Shown piece by piece: positions 25,559-37,020 of a stretch of 64,000 nt of DNA (position 1 is its first letter; every line of letters starts with the position of its first letter). The notes below the pieces were generated by a model. It made no database searches. It had not been told where the DNA came from and worked only from the letters and a program-made list of their open reading frames with translations. The stretch comes from Polytrichum commune (taxonomy: Eukaryota > Streptophyta > Polytrichopsida > Polytrichales > Polytrichaceae). The stretch lies in assembly GCA_950295325.1 (NCBI GenBank), contig OX485807.1, positions 23,655,666-23,719,665 of the forward strand, in the 5' to 3' direction. Position numbers and translations under genes: made by a program.

Positions 25559-27935
25559 GTATGGATCCTTTGCCCATTATTTTTTATTTTTTATATTTGA
25601 TTTCCAAGAACTTCAACAATTTAAACCTACTACCCGATTTATATCTACAATCCACCTTTGTTGTTCTTTATATTTTGGACTTCGTAAATGTCACCCTCAT
25701 GATGGTGTTATGATATATTCAAATTTTACATTGATGTGTATTATAGTGAGACATTCTAACGTGCTACACTTGTTTTCAACATGAGTTTGCTTACACATTG
25801 TCTTCAATTACATAATTATTATCTCAACAGTTGAATGTATATTAGTTCATTTTCAGTACAAAATTGTTATAGCAACATTCTCATTTGTTGTTCATTTGGA
25901 CTATAGACCCTTACATGTAATTCTACAGTCATAGGCCCCCAACGGATTTACAAACCATAACCGGGAAAAAATTGAAGGGTCACAGGTTCACACTCGCATG
26001 CTCACATACTAGCAACCCCGAGTCGTGTACATATTGGTCTTTTTCATTGCTCACTACTTGCAATCTAGCATTCATATTGTTTGTCCTCCCCAATCTTCTT
26101 ATTATTGAACCCTAAAAATTTGTTTCTTTAGGCCACAGTTATAGGATACTAGGGGTCCTATTACCAAATATTTTGTTTTCTTCACCGCTCACAAATTACC
26201 GCTCATCGCTCACCGCTCACTGCTCACCGCTCATAAGATAGCACTCCCCGATCCACACAATTACATTGATGTCCTCATCTTGTTTCATATATTGAACTTA
26301 GAATGTTGGCTTCATTGTTTAAGGCATGCCATAGTTTCTCAGGACACGTGAAGGGCATGTTAGAGTTTCCTAGTATCTCTTTGCATCTTTGTGAGCCCAG
26401 AAATGTGCCCACAGTTGTTCTTAACCCTTGTCTACTATTAAGTTTGGGTTTTGAATTTTATTATTCAATCAAAAAGTATAAAAACAGTGCAGGTTTCAAG
26501 TTTGGGCTTTGATTGAGTTAGTTTGAGTGGTGTGTTTAGTTTTGGGTTGTGGGTGAGAATGGCGTTAGGGAAAATGTTGTTAGAATGATAGCATTGAGCT
26601 TGGCTTAATGGGTTGGGTTGTAGAGTTTAGGCTAGGGGGTTTGGTGTGCGAATTGGGTTGAATTGATGTTTGAGTTAGGCAGGGGAATTGCATGTCAAGG
26701 CTGGGTTAGTGACCTTTTGGGTGTGAGGGGTGTCCGAGTTAGACCCCTGGCCCCTGTGCCCTAATGATTTTCGGTCAGGGCTCGAAGGGCTAAGGCCAGG
26801 CAGCCGACCCCAGCTGGCTCTCTCTCTCTCTCAGGAGCCTCTGCAGACTAAGGGGGCGGTACGAAACCATGGAAGCGAGGGAACAGGGAGGCTGCCGAAG
26901 AGCAGTTGAGCTGGCGAGGCTAACCGCAACTGGAAGGGGATTCTCACCCAGCTGATGCGAAGGAGATGAGGGCAGCATCTTCCTGCTCGATGCCCAAGCT
27001 CACCACTGTGGGTGCGAGGGAGCTGAGGGCCACACTGAAGGGTAAATCGTACACGGAACTCAACTGTGAGGGAAGGGGATTGGTGGTAACCGAGGTCACT
27101 TCGAAGTTAGCATGTTGGGTTGGGAATTCAGGAACCTACAAATCCCTGACAATTCTGGAGGAAGGGAGTAAGAATCCTAGCTAACTAATTCAAGGTGAAT
27201 TCCTGCATTTGCAATCTGAAGTCTCATGTCAAGAGTGGCAGAATTCAACCTGGCATGAATCTAGATTTTGACCCAGCATCTCAAATGCGGAGCTGAACTC
27301 TGGAATGGTAATCTCTGCTGCCCTCGCATTGTTCGGAATCAGCCACAACAGGGGAGGAGTGAATTTAAAATGGCGGCAGAGGGACCTGAGAAGGTGAAGG
27401 TCGGGTCCTAGAGACCAGCAGTGCCGAGATGGATGGACTTCGGCAGAGTGCAGGCTGCCGAATTGAAGGGCAGTGACAGGTTCGGTTATGACCAGCACGC
27501 TGGAGGGCCTGAGGCCGGGCCGGCAGGGCACACTGGAGATGAACAGGAGCTAGGTTAAGGGCGTAGCTAGGACACCTTAGGGGTTAGGTAGGAAGGGCAT
27601 GCTTGGGATGAGTGGGATTGAGGTAGTAAGTGTGGAGATCCAGTTTAAATAGTTGGACATTAGGTTGTTGGATTAGTGAGTGATTGTCATTAGGGTAACA
27701 AGTGTTTTCTAAACACTTATGTGGACCTGGTGGAATAAAGTGGTGTGTGCTTTGATTTACATCGTTGATTGTGGTACTTTTGGGCCACCCCCTTTCGAGG
27801 GAGCCTAAAAGTATCACACAAGCCCTTCGGTGAAGGTGGCCTGCATTTGCAGGCGCCCAAGCCGAACCCGGATGATAGGTGTATAACGTGAGTAGTTAGA
27901 TTTTTAAGGGAGATTAAATATGCGTCGTAGTACCT

Positions 27936-29970
27936 TGTGAGCCCAAAAGGGTGCCCACATTTAGTCTTAGACCCTTGAAACGTTAGTTGATGCACTTTGA
28001 AGTAGCATGTTACTTCACAAAAATATAAAAAGAGTGAAATGTTAGTCTTAGAAGTACCATGTTGTAAGAGGCTAGGATGTGAGTTGTTATTGTGTTTTTA
28101 CCTTCGGAAGGATTTGAGTGAATGAGGATAGGTAAGGAGAACTTGGATTGAGTAGTTAGTGAGTAGGCTAGTACAAATGGATGGAGACAACCAAAGTGAC
28201 TCAAGAGGCAAGTGCATTCGAATTGGGATGAATGGAGGATCACATGGAGCGCACAAGTGGACCACCTCATCATGGCCACTTAATGGGGAAGGCCCAAGGA
28301 AGAATGCAAGGTGGAGGATAAGCAAATTCTCAAAGCACCAATCAAATCACGAGTTAAGCATCGTGGTTTGAATTAAGTGGTGAGCGACGATTTGGGAAAG
28401 TAAGGGGAGAAAGTTATGGCGGCGGAAAGCGAAGGAGGCTAAGTTTGGGTTGAAGCATCCCAAGTTTGGTAAAGTGTGGTAGGTAGAAAGCCAAGGCTAG
28501 TTAAATGTTCGAATTAGGATCCTTGTTGATCATTTGAGGGAGGAAGGCTTAGAAGATAGGATTGGCGCCTACTAAGTAGGAGGAAATCTCAAGGGCTTAT
28601 CGTGAGCCTTGAGGGTGCTCACCCCCTCAAGCTTACTATATAATCCCTCATTCTTCCCTCACTCATCCTCTCTTTCCTTTGTGCTCCAAGGCACCCCACG
28701 AGTTATAAGTGTGGGTGTGGGAAGCCATATTGGAGCACATGTGTGTGCTTAGTTTTTAGTTTGAGAGCCAAGGCTTGTTAGCCTTGAAGAGGGCTTGACC
28801 TCTTGGTAGAATTAGTGTTGACGTGAAGGATTTTAAAGTTAATTCATGATTCCAATTTGTGGTACTTAAAGTTCATGTTTTGAATACACGTGGTTGCAAG
28901 TTCCATGTTTAAGAGTTGAGCACTTGATGTTGTGATGAGTGCAAAAATATACTTGTGTGGATTAGTTAGTCTTAGTGAAGTTAGGAAATTCTCTCTCCCC
29001 CTCTCCTCTCTAGGATTTTAGGATTTTAGGATTAGAGAAGAACTGTGTGATTAGAAAGGGGTTGTTAGTAGAATTAGGGAAATTAGGTAGGAAGATTAGT
29101 TAAGGGCTTGAATAATTAGTGAGGTAGTTGACGATTACAACTACAAAGTTGTGGGTTCATGAAGGAGCTGGGTTTATGAAGGAGCTGGGTTTGTTTAGTT
29201 AGAAAGTAAAGAGCTGGGTTTATGAAGGAGCTGGGTTTATGAAGGAGCTGGGTTTGTTTAGTTAGAAAGTAAAGAGCTGGGTTTATGAAGGACCTGGGTT
29301 TGTTTAGTTAGAAGCTAAGGAGCTGGGTTCATGAAGGAGCTGGGTTTATGAAGGACCTGGGTTTATGAAGGACCTGGGTTTATGAAGGAGCTGGGTTTGT
29401 TTAGTTAGAAAGTAAAGAGCTGGGTTTATGAAGGACCTGGGTTTGTTTAGTTAGAAGCTAAGGAGCTGGGTTTATGAAGGAGCTAGGTTTATGTAATTAG
29501 AAAGTAAAGAGATGGGTTCATGAAGGAGCTTAGTAGATAGCCTACCTAATTAGCTCATAGACAAGTAGTTAGTTACATTATGCTAGTCAGTGTTATGTGT
29601 GGCTTTCACAAGTAAATGTATTTGAGATTGACTATAGAGAACAGTGTTTTTTTTTAACACTTGCATCCTCTCTTTAAAAATAAACCACGTGCACAACTTA
29701 ATGGAGAATGTGGAGCACTCTCGCGATGGCAAGACAAAGGAAGCAAAGACCAAAGGTGCGAGGGAGAGATTGACACAAGTCACATAAGTATTTCTTAATA
29801 CTTAAAGGCTTATGTACGGTATGGAGACACCAATTAAATCCAAGACCACTTGAAGGGTGAACCTTGCACTATGGACTCATCCAAGTCCAAATCCAATACC
29901 GCGGAGGAATGTGAGCCCAAACCCACTACTCGGACTACGGACGCTTAAGGGTGGGGGGTTTGGCCTCACA
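27936..29970. mobile_element. Solo LTR 2 (2.0 kb), nested in LTR 3
   Basis: Begins TGTGAGCCCAAAAGGGTG and ends TTTGGCCTCACA, flanked by a perfect 5-bp duplication TACCT (27931-27935 and 29971-29975). It contains a TATA-like ACTATATAATCC near 28635, a tandem array at 29148-29530 and the hairpin CAGTGTTTTTTTTAACACTTG near 29640. It inserted into an element of its own family. Confidence 0.87.
29148..29530. repeat. 17-bp and composite tandem array inside solo LTR 2
   Basis: Many copies of GAGCTGGGTTTATGAAG, interrupted by longer units with TTTGTTTAGTTAGAAAGTAA. Variants GACCTGGG and GAGCTAGG occur. The array lies between the TATA-like region and the AACACTT hairpin, the same internal position as the unrelated 66-bp array of solo LTR 1. 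Confidence 0.9.
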
Positions 29971-31139
29971 TACCTCCGGAGGTTAGGCCTTAGTTTTTTA
30001 CTAGTGTGGCTTTAAACTCCACTAACCAATTTCATATCTAGTTCTAACCTTAACCTACAACCTATTCTACGCGCAGACGCACCAGCCTTGAAACCAAGGC
30101 AATCCTAATTTGTGAATTGGGATGGTTCTGATACACCCAACCGGGTGTGACTCATACCACCCTAACTCAACGAACGGAATAACGACAATTTGATGGACCA
30201 TTCAATTCTTCCTATTTCTTTATTTAGTTCTATTTAGTTTTCTAAGCGGGGGAACTTGGCCTAAGTCCCACCCTTCACACAAATTCCTTCTTAATTACTT
30301 ACTTTTGTTTGCACGTCCTAACTCACTACATTAACATATTAGGCATCACCCCTTACCTCGGGTCTCTTGCCAACAAGGGTTTACGATTTATTTTGTATGT
30401 TTTGATTGTTAAATGTGTTTACACTGGATAGACCACGAAATGCAACTCAATGGGACCAGGGTGACGGGCGACCTGTAGGTTCAACCTGTTGCGCAATCTT
30501 CATAAATTGGGGCCATTACTCCCAATCTATGGGGCCAACAACATAATAGTGGATTCGCGGGTCATTAACCCCACCTTTCCACCAACAACATTCAGAGTGG
30601 TCGTGTCGGTGATTAATCCGACTTACCACACACGAAACTTGCTAATAAATGAAGCTACTACCACAAAACATACCAAGGGCCCCGAAAACAATGGAATTGG
30701 GTACTCCCTTGGCGGTCAAGTGGTCAAGCCACTTGACCTTACGAGATAGGTGAGTGGGTTTAGAAATGCGTACCTTAGCCGTGCTCCCTCCAATCCTAAA
30801 TGGAAGGCTTAAGGTTAGTTAATTTACCTCAATTTTCCTCGGTTGATTTGGGCTTGATGTAGGCCGAGCCGCTACCTCCTTCCTTGCTCCACTTTCCGAG
30901 CGTCGACCTTGCCTCCTTCTTTGTAACTAGTTTGGTAGTAAGCGTACCTTAGTTAACAATTAAAATATAAAGTGTTATTCTGCCCTGTAATTTAATCCTA
31001 AGCATAATATTTATACTTAGTGCACCAAATTATCTTTCCAATGATCTAAAAATCACTCTAATCGGATAAGAAATGCAAAAGTTATGAGGGTTGGAAGTGT
31101 GAGGTCGATTCAACCGACCCTTCCAACCCACCTATCTAC

Positions 31140-31700
31140 CTTCTAACTTCAAAAATTCATAGCACATTCCTTACTACTTGGATCTAGGCTTTCCTTATAC
31201 CATTGGAAAGCTATGAACAAGCTCTAACTAGAAAAATTATGACATCAGCAGGTTAAGCTAATAGAAATTCAGCGGACTCCTTGTAACACAGCAGTCAATC
31301 AAGAAGGCTTAAACTATGTATCTCGACTTCAACAATTCATATCTAATTCAAATCTTAGTCAAATCAAACGTTCTATATGACCCTGGAGAGATATTAAAAA
31401 GATGTATTTGATAAAAATATGTGATTAGAAAGGTAAGCCGAAGTGAACCCAGCAGGTCCTCTGTAATGCAGCAGTCAACCAAAAGTTCTCAAACTATGTG
31501 TCCCATCTTGCACAATTCATATCTAATTCAAATCATGCTCAAATCAAATGTTCTAAGCCATTTTGGAAAGCTACACAAAAGTTCTACTTGGGAAAAATAT
31601 AATTTCTTGGAATTAAAATTCCTATTGGGCTCGCAGGTCTGATCCAGCAGCCGCTACCCACAAGACCACCCAGTTTTTCTACTCCATCTTTGAAAATCCA
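31140..31700. repeat. ~180-bp diverged tandem repeats in LTR 3
   Basis: Units share ATTCATATCTAATTCAAATC, then TCAAATCAAA, a TCTA..CC..TGGA..GCTA block, and a GCAGCAGTCAA block. Starts lie near 31145, 31325, 31503 and, weaker, 31685. No coding frame spans them. Confidence 0.65.
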
Positions 31701-32941
31701 TAACTAATTGTCATCTCAACCAAATCACAAATGGGAAACGGCTATGGATAGCTATATGAAATCTCTCTAAGAGAAAAATGATAAGTATCTTGTTCTAGCT
31801 TTTGAACTAAGCCTTCAGGGCATTGGCAGATGAGGTCTATAATGCCTCTACTCAAAACTCTACCATCCAACCTACCTCTACAAAAGAAGGAATAATTTTG
31901 TTGGTGTGTTAATAAACACACAACCTAACTAGGAGAGAGAGAGTAGAGGAGGTTCTCAAGCCTTTCTTTTAGACCATTGAGAATACATGCTAAAGGATTT
32001 TTTCCTAACTACATTGAAGCAGGGCTTCGCCCAAAAACTAGAGAAAGAGAGAGAGCTACAAGGTGGAAGGAGGGGTTTTTAAACCCTCTCACAAAAGGGT
32101 TGGACCCCTCCTCCACCGGATCCATTTTTCAAACCCTTTCCCGAAATTTTGGTTCGGGGGTTTTCCCGGTTGAGGTTGCCACCCTCTCGCCGAGGTGGCT
32201 CCGACAAAAAACCTTTAGAAATCTTTCTAATTTTTCCGCCATCGAGTTGGCAAGGGGGCAAGTGGGCAAGTATCCCCCTTGCTCTCTTTCTTTTTTTCTT
32301 CAAAATTCTTCACGCCGATTTTATCTTCTTACGTAAAACACCTCCAATAGTCTTGTGTGCCTCACACTAACTAATAAACTAACACTTGCTTAGCTAGCAT
32401 CTACTAACAATTGCTTAATAACTAGCATCTACTAATATTTGCTTAGCTAGTTGTTTTTACTAGCTAGCACATTTTTTCTACTTTGCTATCTTCTAGCACT
32501 ACTTAGTTTCATTTTGACCTTCCTTCTTCTAGGCTAAATGCTAAATGAACTAATTTTTCCTAAATTCCCTATCAATTCTAACTTTTAATGCTAACATTCT
32601 AACTAAAAGTGATCCCGCAGAGTGGTGGACCACTCAAAGGGTTCACATTGATTATGGGGATGGAAGCTCTCACACTCAAGGGAATTATGTTGGAGAATGT
32701 GGGCTACGAACTCTCACTTGGACTAAGACGCTAAGGGTGGGAGTTTAGGCCTCACAATCTTAGAGCATTGTCTTTAGTGAATGTTCATCTCCACACAGAC
32801 GAGCATGTACGTATGGTAGTTTTCCTTGTAATTAAACTGGAAGTGTGAAGGGTGGTTGTCCAGGTCCCTATACGGTATAAATTTTTGCAAGGTGGTGCTC
32901 AAATGTCCTAGCCACTACTTGTCCATAGTTTCGCAACGATC

Positions 32942-33640
32942 ATGACGAAGTGTCACCAGTCCCAAGATGATGAGTGCCAAGAAGCGGGATTTAACTTATC
33001 CTACCTGAACCCATATGTCAGTTTTCCCTTCTCTCGCTATGCCGGTTTTGTACGGTGGGGAAGCAAATTTATGTGCATTTATGGGCCTCTGGATTTTGAC
33101 TTCTTTATATTGGGGTCATTTGAATGCAGGTTGATCCAGTGCCCATGCATGTGGCCAGGAAGACCCTCGTACCCAAAGGGGGCCGCCCTTTTTGGCCTCC
33201 TCCACCCTGATCACGATGGTGAAGTTGTAGGGAAGTGGCATTTGGGGAAACCTATAAATCTAGAAAACGCAGAAGACGTGAAAATATATCCTGATGGCGC
33301 CCAATATGTGCCACTGACAGAGGACGTGAAAGGTGTTATTCTTGTTGCATTCAAAACTTATCCCTCCATTGGCATCATTGGATGAGGCAGTTGGGTACAA
33401 ATTTTCATGGCATGTGTATTACATTCAGGTCCGACTGCGTGGCGAGGAAGCGGCAAGCTATGAAAGAAGACACAGTTTTGGACGTTTGTTGGACATGATG
33501 CTAGGGAAGATGGTTCTGAGGTGGAAGCTGGAACTCAAGCAAAGTTCGCAGTTCAGTGTTCAATGTTCAATGTTCGAGCATGTGCAGGATGCGAGAAGTA
33601 CTAGAAAGTACCCACCTAGTTTTCAGTAGACCATGAGTCG
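32942..33640 (+). pseudogene. Coding-like segment of unknown family with a frameshift
   Basis: Frame 32942-33385 includes FGLLHPDHDGEVVGKWHLGK, then a DAQYVPLTEDVKGVILVAFK-type stretch (residues ~115-138), ending in a stop after IGIIG. The next frame continues without a gap as DEAVGYKFSWHVYYIQVRLR and then YERRHSFGRLLDMMLGKMVL. A one-base loss near 33383 would explain the break. The amphipathic, protein-like composition and continuity across the frameshift argue for a decayed gene, probably transposon-derived. No known domain is recognised. Confidence 0.45.
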
Positions 33641-34237
33641 GTGTTTCAGCCTTGTGCGTGAGTAGTGCAACGTGATTGCAAGGCGAAGATTTTGGTCTAA
33701 GGATCCACCATAGCTGCAAACGTGCTGCTTGTGAGGATAAATTGGATGAGCATATATAGAGAGGGGGTCGGGAGCCACATGTTCTTTGGTGCACTGGGAG
33801 CACTTGTAAATGGTCCCTCCAAGCTTTTGCAGTAAAGTCTCTTACCTCCATTTTGAAAAACAAAAGTGTCTCACCATTCCCATGTGCAGTTAATGAAGTG
33901 CACGATCGCGACACTTCATGTATTTGCGATGAATGAGATTCGAATTCCACACTCAGCATGGACCACTGACTCCAACATGGGCACATGCAAAATTGCATGA
34001 CAGTTGAAGTTTACATATGAACGATGTCGTTTGGGCTTAAAATTCCCGCCATGCGCCATGCCCTGCTTTTGTCTGCCTTGGTATGGTATTGGGCACTTTG
34101 AACATAAGGAATCCGCCTTCACCATCATTCTTCGTGGTTGTGAATGATGGTGTTGTCAAGCACTCCAATTCTAGCTTACATGTTGTCCCTGACCCTATCT
34201 TCTGTATGAGATGTGACATTCATGATACCAGGCAGGG

Positions 34238-34520
34238 CATAAATTTGAAGGGTTGCTTGTATTTCATAGGGAAGGGTAACTCAAAAATTTCCCTTTCAAA
34301 ATGAAGGGTTACCTCAAAAATTGCCGTTCATTTTGAAGGGTTACTTTTTTTTTATGAAGGGTTTTTAAAAGTAACCCTTTCAAAATGAAGGGTTACTTTT
34401 TTTTGCCATTCATTTTGAAGGGTTTATAGAAAATTAACCCTTCCTTTTTGAAGGGTTACAAAATATTTTGAAGGGAAAGTGAAGGGCTAGACCCCAAAAT
34501 AAGGGTAATAGCCCTTCAAA
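34238..34520. repeat. Cluster of GAAGGGTTAC palindromes
   Basis: Seven or more copies of TGAAGGGTTAC or its complement occur in both orientations, separated by T-runs. The best hairpin, 34371-34396, pairs GTAACCCTT with AAGGGTTAC around TCAAAATG. It may be the remains of a foldback transposon or MITE. No target duplication could be fixed. Confidence 0.6.
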
Positions 34521-35649
34521 TTTACTCCTTGATACCAGGTTACACTACACTAGACAAAATTAATTGGTTAACACCCCTGAAATTGGGCTCCGTACTTAAT
34601 TACAACAACGACACAGTCGGCAGTCACTTAATTTTGATAAATTTGCAGCATTGAATGCATCCCTCGTCAGTCACTCCAGTTATCTGCAACTTGTGTCACT
34701 ACACTAGTACTTGCCCATGTCCTATGTATGCAAGTCGTTTTACACAGGTGTTCTATGTGGCACAAGTCACATACGTTGGTAGTGAATACACCTCAACTTA
34801 TTACACAAAAACCGAACGATCGTAACCAGTTGGCCTTGGAAACACTAGGGTTTTGAACCGTAATGGATAGTGCCAAAAAATCTCTGTGGACGTTGATGCC
34901 AAAGCAACAAATATCACTACATTCGGAAATTGGAGACTTTTTCATGATTTTGAGACTACTTAAGAACATGGTTTTCAAATATTGAACAACAAAAATTCAA
35001 ATATATAATTGAATGTGACTTAATAAACCGATTCGTGTGGGCGGCACTAACCAATTTGGCACAAATATATGTTATCACAATAAGAAATTGGACCAGATTT
35101 TAGGCCATTTGCATATATTTTTGAGACTTTCCAGAGTCTCCGATTAACGAATATAGTGATAAATATGGGAACACCAAATGAATCTTGTATCGAGAAAAAA
35201 CCAAACTTGAACATATTTGAAAAAAGTTAATAGATTTCAGTGCTCGAGTGGGTATTGGGGTGTAAGTTCCAAGTGTTCCAATCTATATTTAGCATACGAG
35301 ATGGGCCTCCACTATCTTACCTTCATGGGAAGAAACCTATAAAATAGGAAGACAACTGACGCTCATACAAATAACGAATAGTGTTGGTATGAATAGTAAG
35401 AAGATTGTGAATAGTGTCGGTATTTTCAATGATAGTGCGTAGCTATGAGTAGTATTTCTAGGGAATATTATCGGGATGGATAATGATTTCTACAAATATT
35501 ATCGGGATGAATAGTGATTCAGGTGCATAATGCCGGGAATATAACTACACCCAAATTTTCAAGTTCAGCCTAAATGTATGAATAATAAATGGATATTCTT
35601 ACTTTGTTTGGAGAGCCCACAAAATATAATTGATATATTCCAAGGTCAT

Positions 35650-37020
35650 GGAACCGATACGGGTACCGTTCGGAGTTATGTATTGCTATAACTCTTTACC
35701 GTCACTATCATTTTTTTACCAACTAAAGTATATCACATTCTTCGATGTGCATACTAACTACAGTGAATATCATATTTAGTGTCACCAATTCTCATTGTCT
35801 TGCTCAATACTAATTGTATACCGCAGTATAGTGTCACCAACACTAAATACTGCGGTATACTCAATAGAGGCTGGAAGATAGACCCACTATTAGTCATTAT
35901 GGTTGGTGTTAGGGTAGCCACACACATCCCCTCTATGAAGAATATTCAAGGAATATTTAAAATCCCTAAGGTAAATATCAAACACACATTTGAGGAAATT
36001 AACGTTATTGCCATACAATATGCTATGTCCATAATCCTACACAAAAGAAGAATAGAAAACAACGAACCACTACCAACAGACGCATAACCACTATTAGATT
36101 CCCATATACACCAACTAGCGAACTAATAAGTAGGATGAAAAAAATACAAAAATAAATGCCAACGAAAGCTAAGGAAGTATACCCAACTGATAAGTGCCCA
36201 TAGGCACCTGGCTAGTCTGGTTACTATAGTGCCCACCCCGAGAGGGGTTAGTAGTCCTACACCACTGGTATTATGTCCTGAGGGCATAATACCAAGGGTG
36301 GGTCGAACGGGCATTCCAATCACGTTGATCGCAGGGTCAACGTTTCCTCTCACCAACACTAAATGTTAACCCCACATTATTTGTCATTCCTTGTCAAATT
36401 TTGGGGGAGTATGGATTTCTAGAGTTGCAATTACTATCACTTACCAAGTGATTTTTCATCCATACCAATATTTCATCACAAGTTGCTGACAAGAGAAGGT
36501 AAGGTTTTAGCCAATGGATAAACCTATTCATCATCCATGACAATATTTGTTCACTCATTCACAAGAAGTGTCATCCAAAAAGCACCCACAGTGATATTAA
36601 ATGCCAAATGACACTAAATATTATATTTAGTGTACTTATGTTATTTGGGTTAAAAATGATGCTTAGCCCAAACTATTATATTATGAGGCGCATGCCTTTG
36701 TTATACAATGGTCTATAATTGACTAAAGTGTATACAAATGGCACTTGCCATTAATATGTTCTAGAATATCTTACTCTTGCATACTAAAATGTAAACACAT
36801 AACACTTGCCATCAGTATGCTCAAAACTATCTTCCCTTTGCATACTAAACGCGAAATCTTATGTAAAGTATCCCAATGTACTACTCTAAATGTCATAATG
36901 AAGATATTTTTTCACTTAAAGAAGTTACTTATGTTGACGAATGGAATTGTATTGACAATTAGCAAGCATGACACTTTGAGACCTCTACACATCTAGTTTA
37001 GGCCATTTGCATAATAAAAT
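35650..37020. repeat. Degenerate repeat family rich in ATGATATTTAGTGT, copy A
   Basis: The block 35660-35785 (CGTTCGGAGTTATG, then TTTTTACCAACTAA, then ATATCATATTTAGTGT) matches the reverse complement of 42650-42775. The block 36680-37016 (ACAATGGTCTATAATTGA to GACCTCTACACATCTAG) matches the reverse complement of 42880-43130. A part at 36345-36640 also matches 39900-40210 directly. A SINE-like tail is embedded at 36150-36360. No transposase coding is seen. Confidence 0.7.
36150..36360 (+). repeat. Tail of a SINE-like element
   Basis: Similar to the 3' half of the 41.8-kb SINE-like tract: TTACTATAGTGCCCACCC, GAGAGGGGTTAGTAGT and CGAACGGGCAT. It interrupts repeat copy A relative to copy B, so it inserted after that family spread. 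Confidence 0.5.

Larger units (their letters stand above)
19941..26249 (-). mobile_element. Mutator-like element B (6.3 kb), inverted relative to A, with extra cargo
   Basis: Flanked by ATCCACACA (19932-19940 and 26251-26259), a 9-bp perfect or 10-bp one-mismatch duplication. The left end GAGGGAAGTTATCTTATGAG matches A's right end; the right end read inward, GGGGAGTGCTATCTTATGAG, matches A's left end over about 150 bp. It holds a truncated minus-strand transposase copy, a partial second copy of its 3' end, a palindromic minisatellite and a separate plus-strand gene remnant. The distance from A is only 126 bp. Confidence 0.85.
26390..32756. mobile_element. LTR 3: large solo-LTR-like element containing nested solo LTR 2
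   Basis: Starts TGTGAGCCCAGAAATGTG and ends TTAGGCCTCACA, with a perfect 5-bp duplication ATCTT at 26385-26389 and 32757-32761. Similarity to LTRs 1 and 2 is visible at the 5' end, at a hairpin near 27700-27720 (CAAGTGTTTTCTAAACACTT) and in the last ~110 bp. Removing nested LTR 2 leaves about 4.3 kb, much longer than the other two. The extra length is a GC-rich block (26730-27540) and about 2.6 kb with ~180-bp repeats (29976-32640). No gag-pol coding or second LTR copy is recognised, so it may be a solo LTR with further insertions or a decayed full element. Confidence 0.7.
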
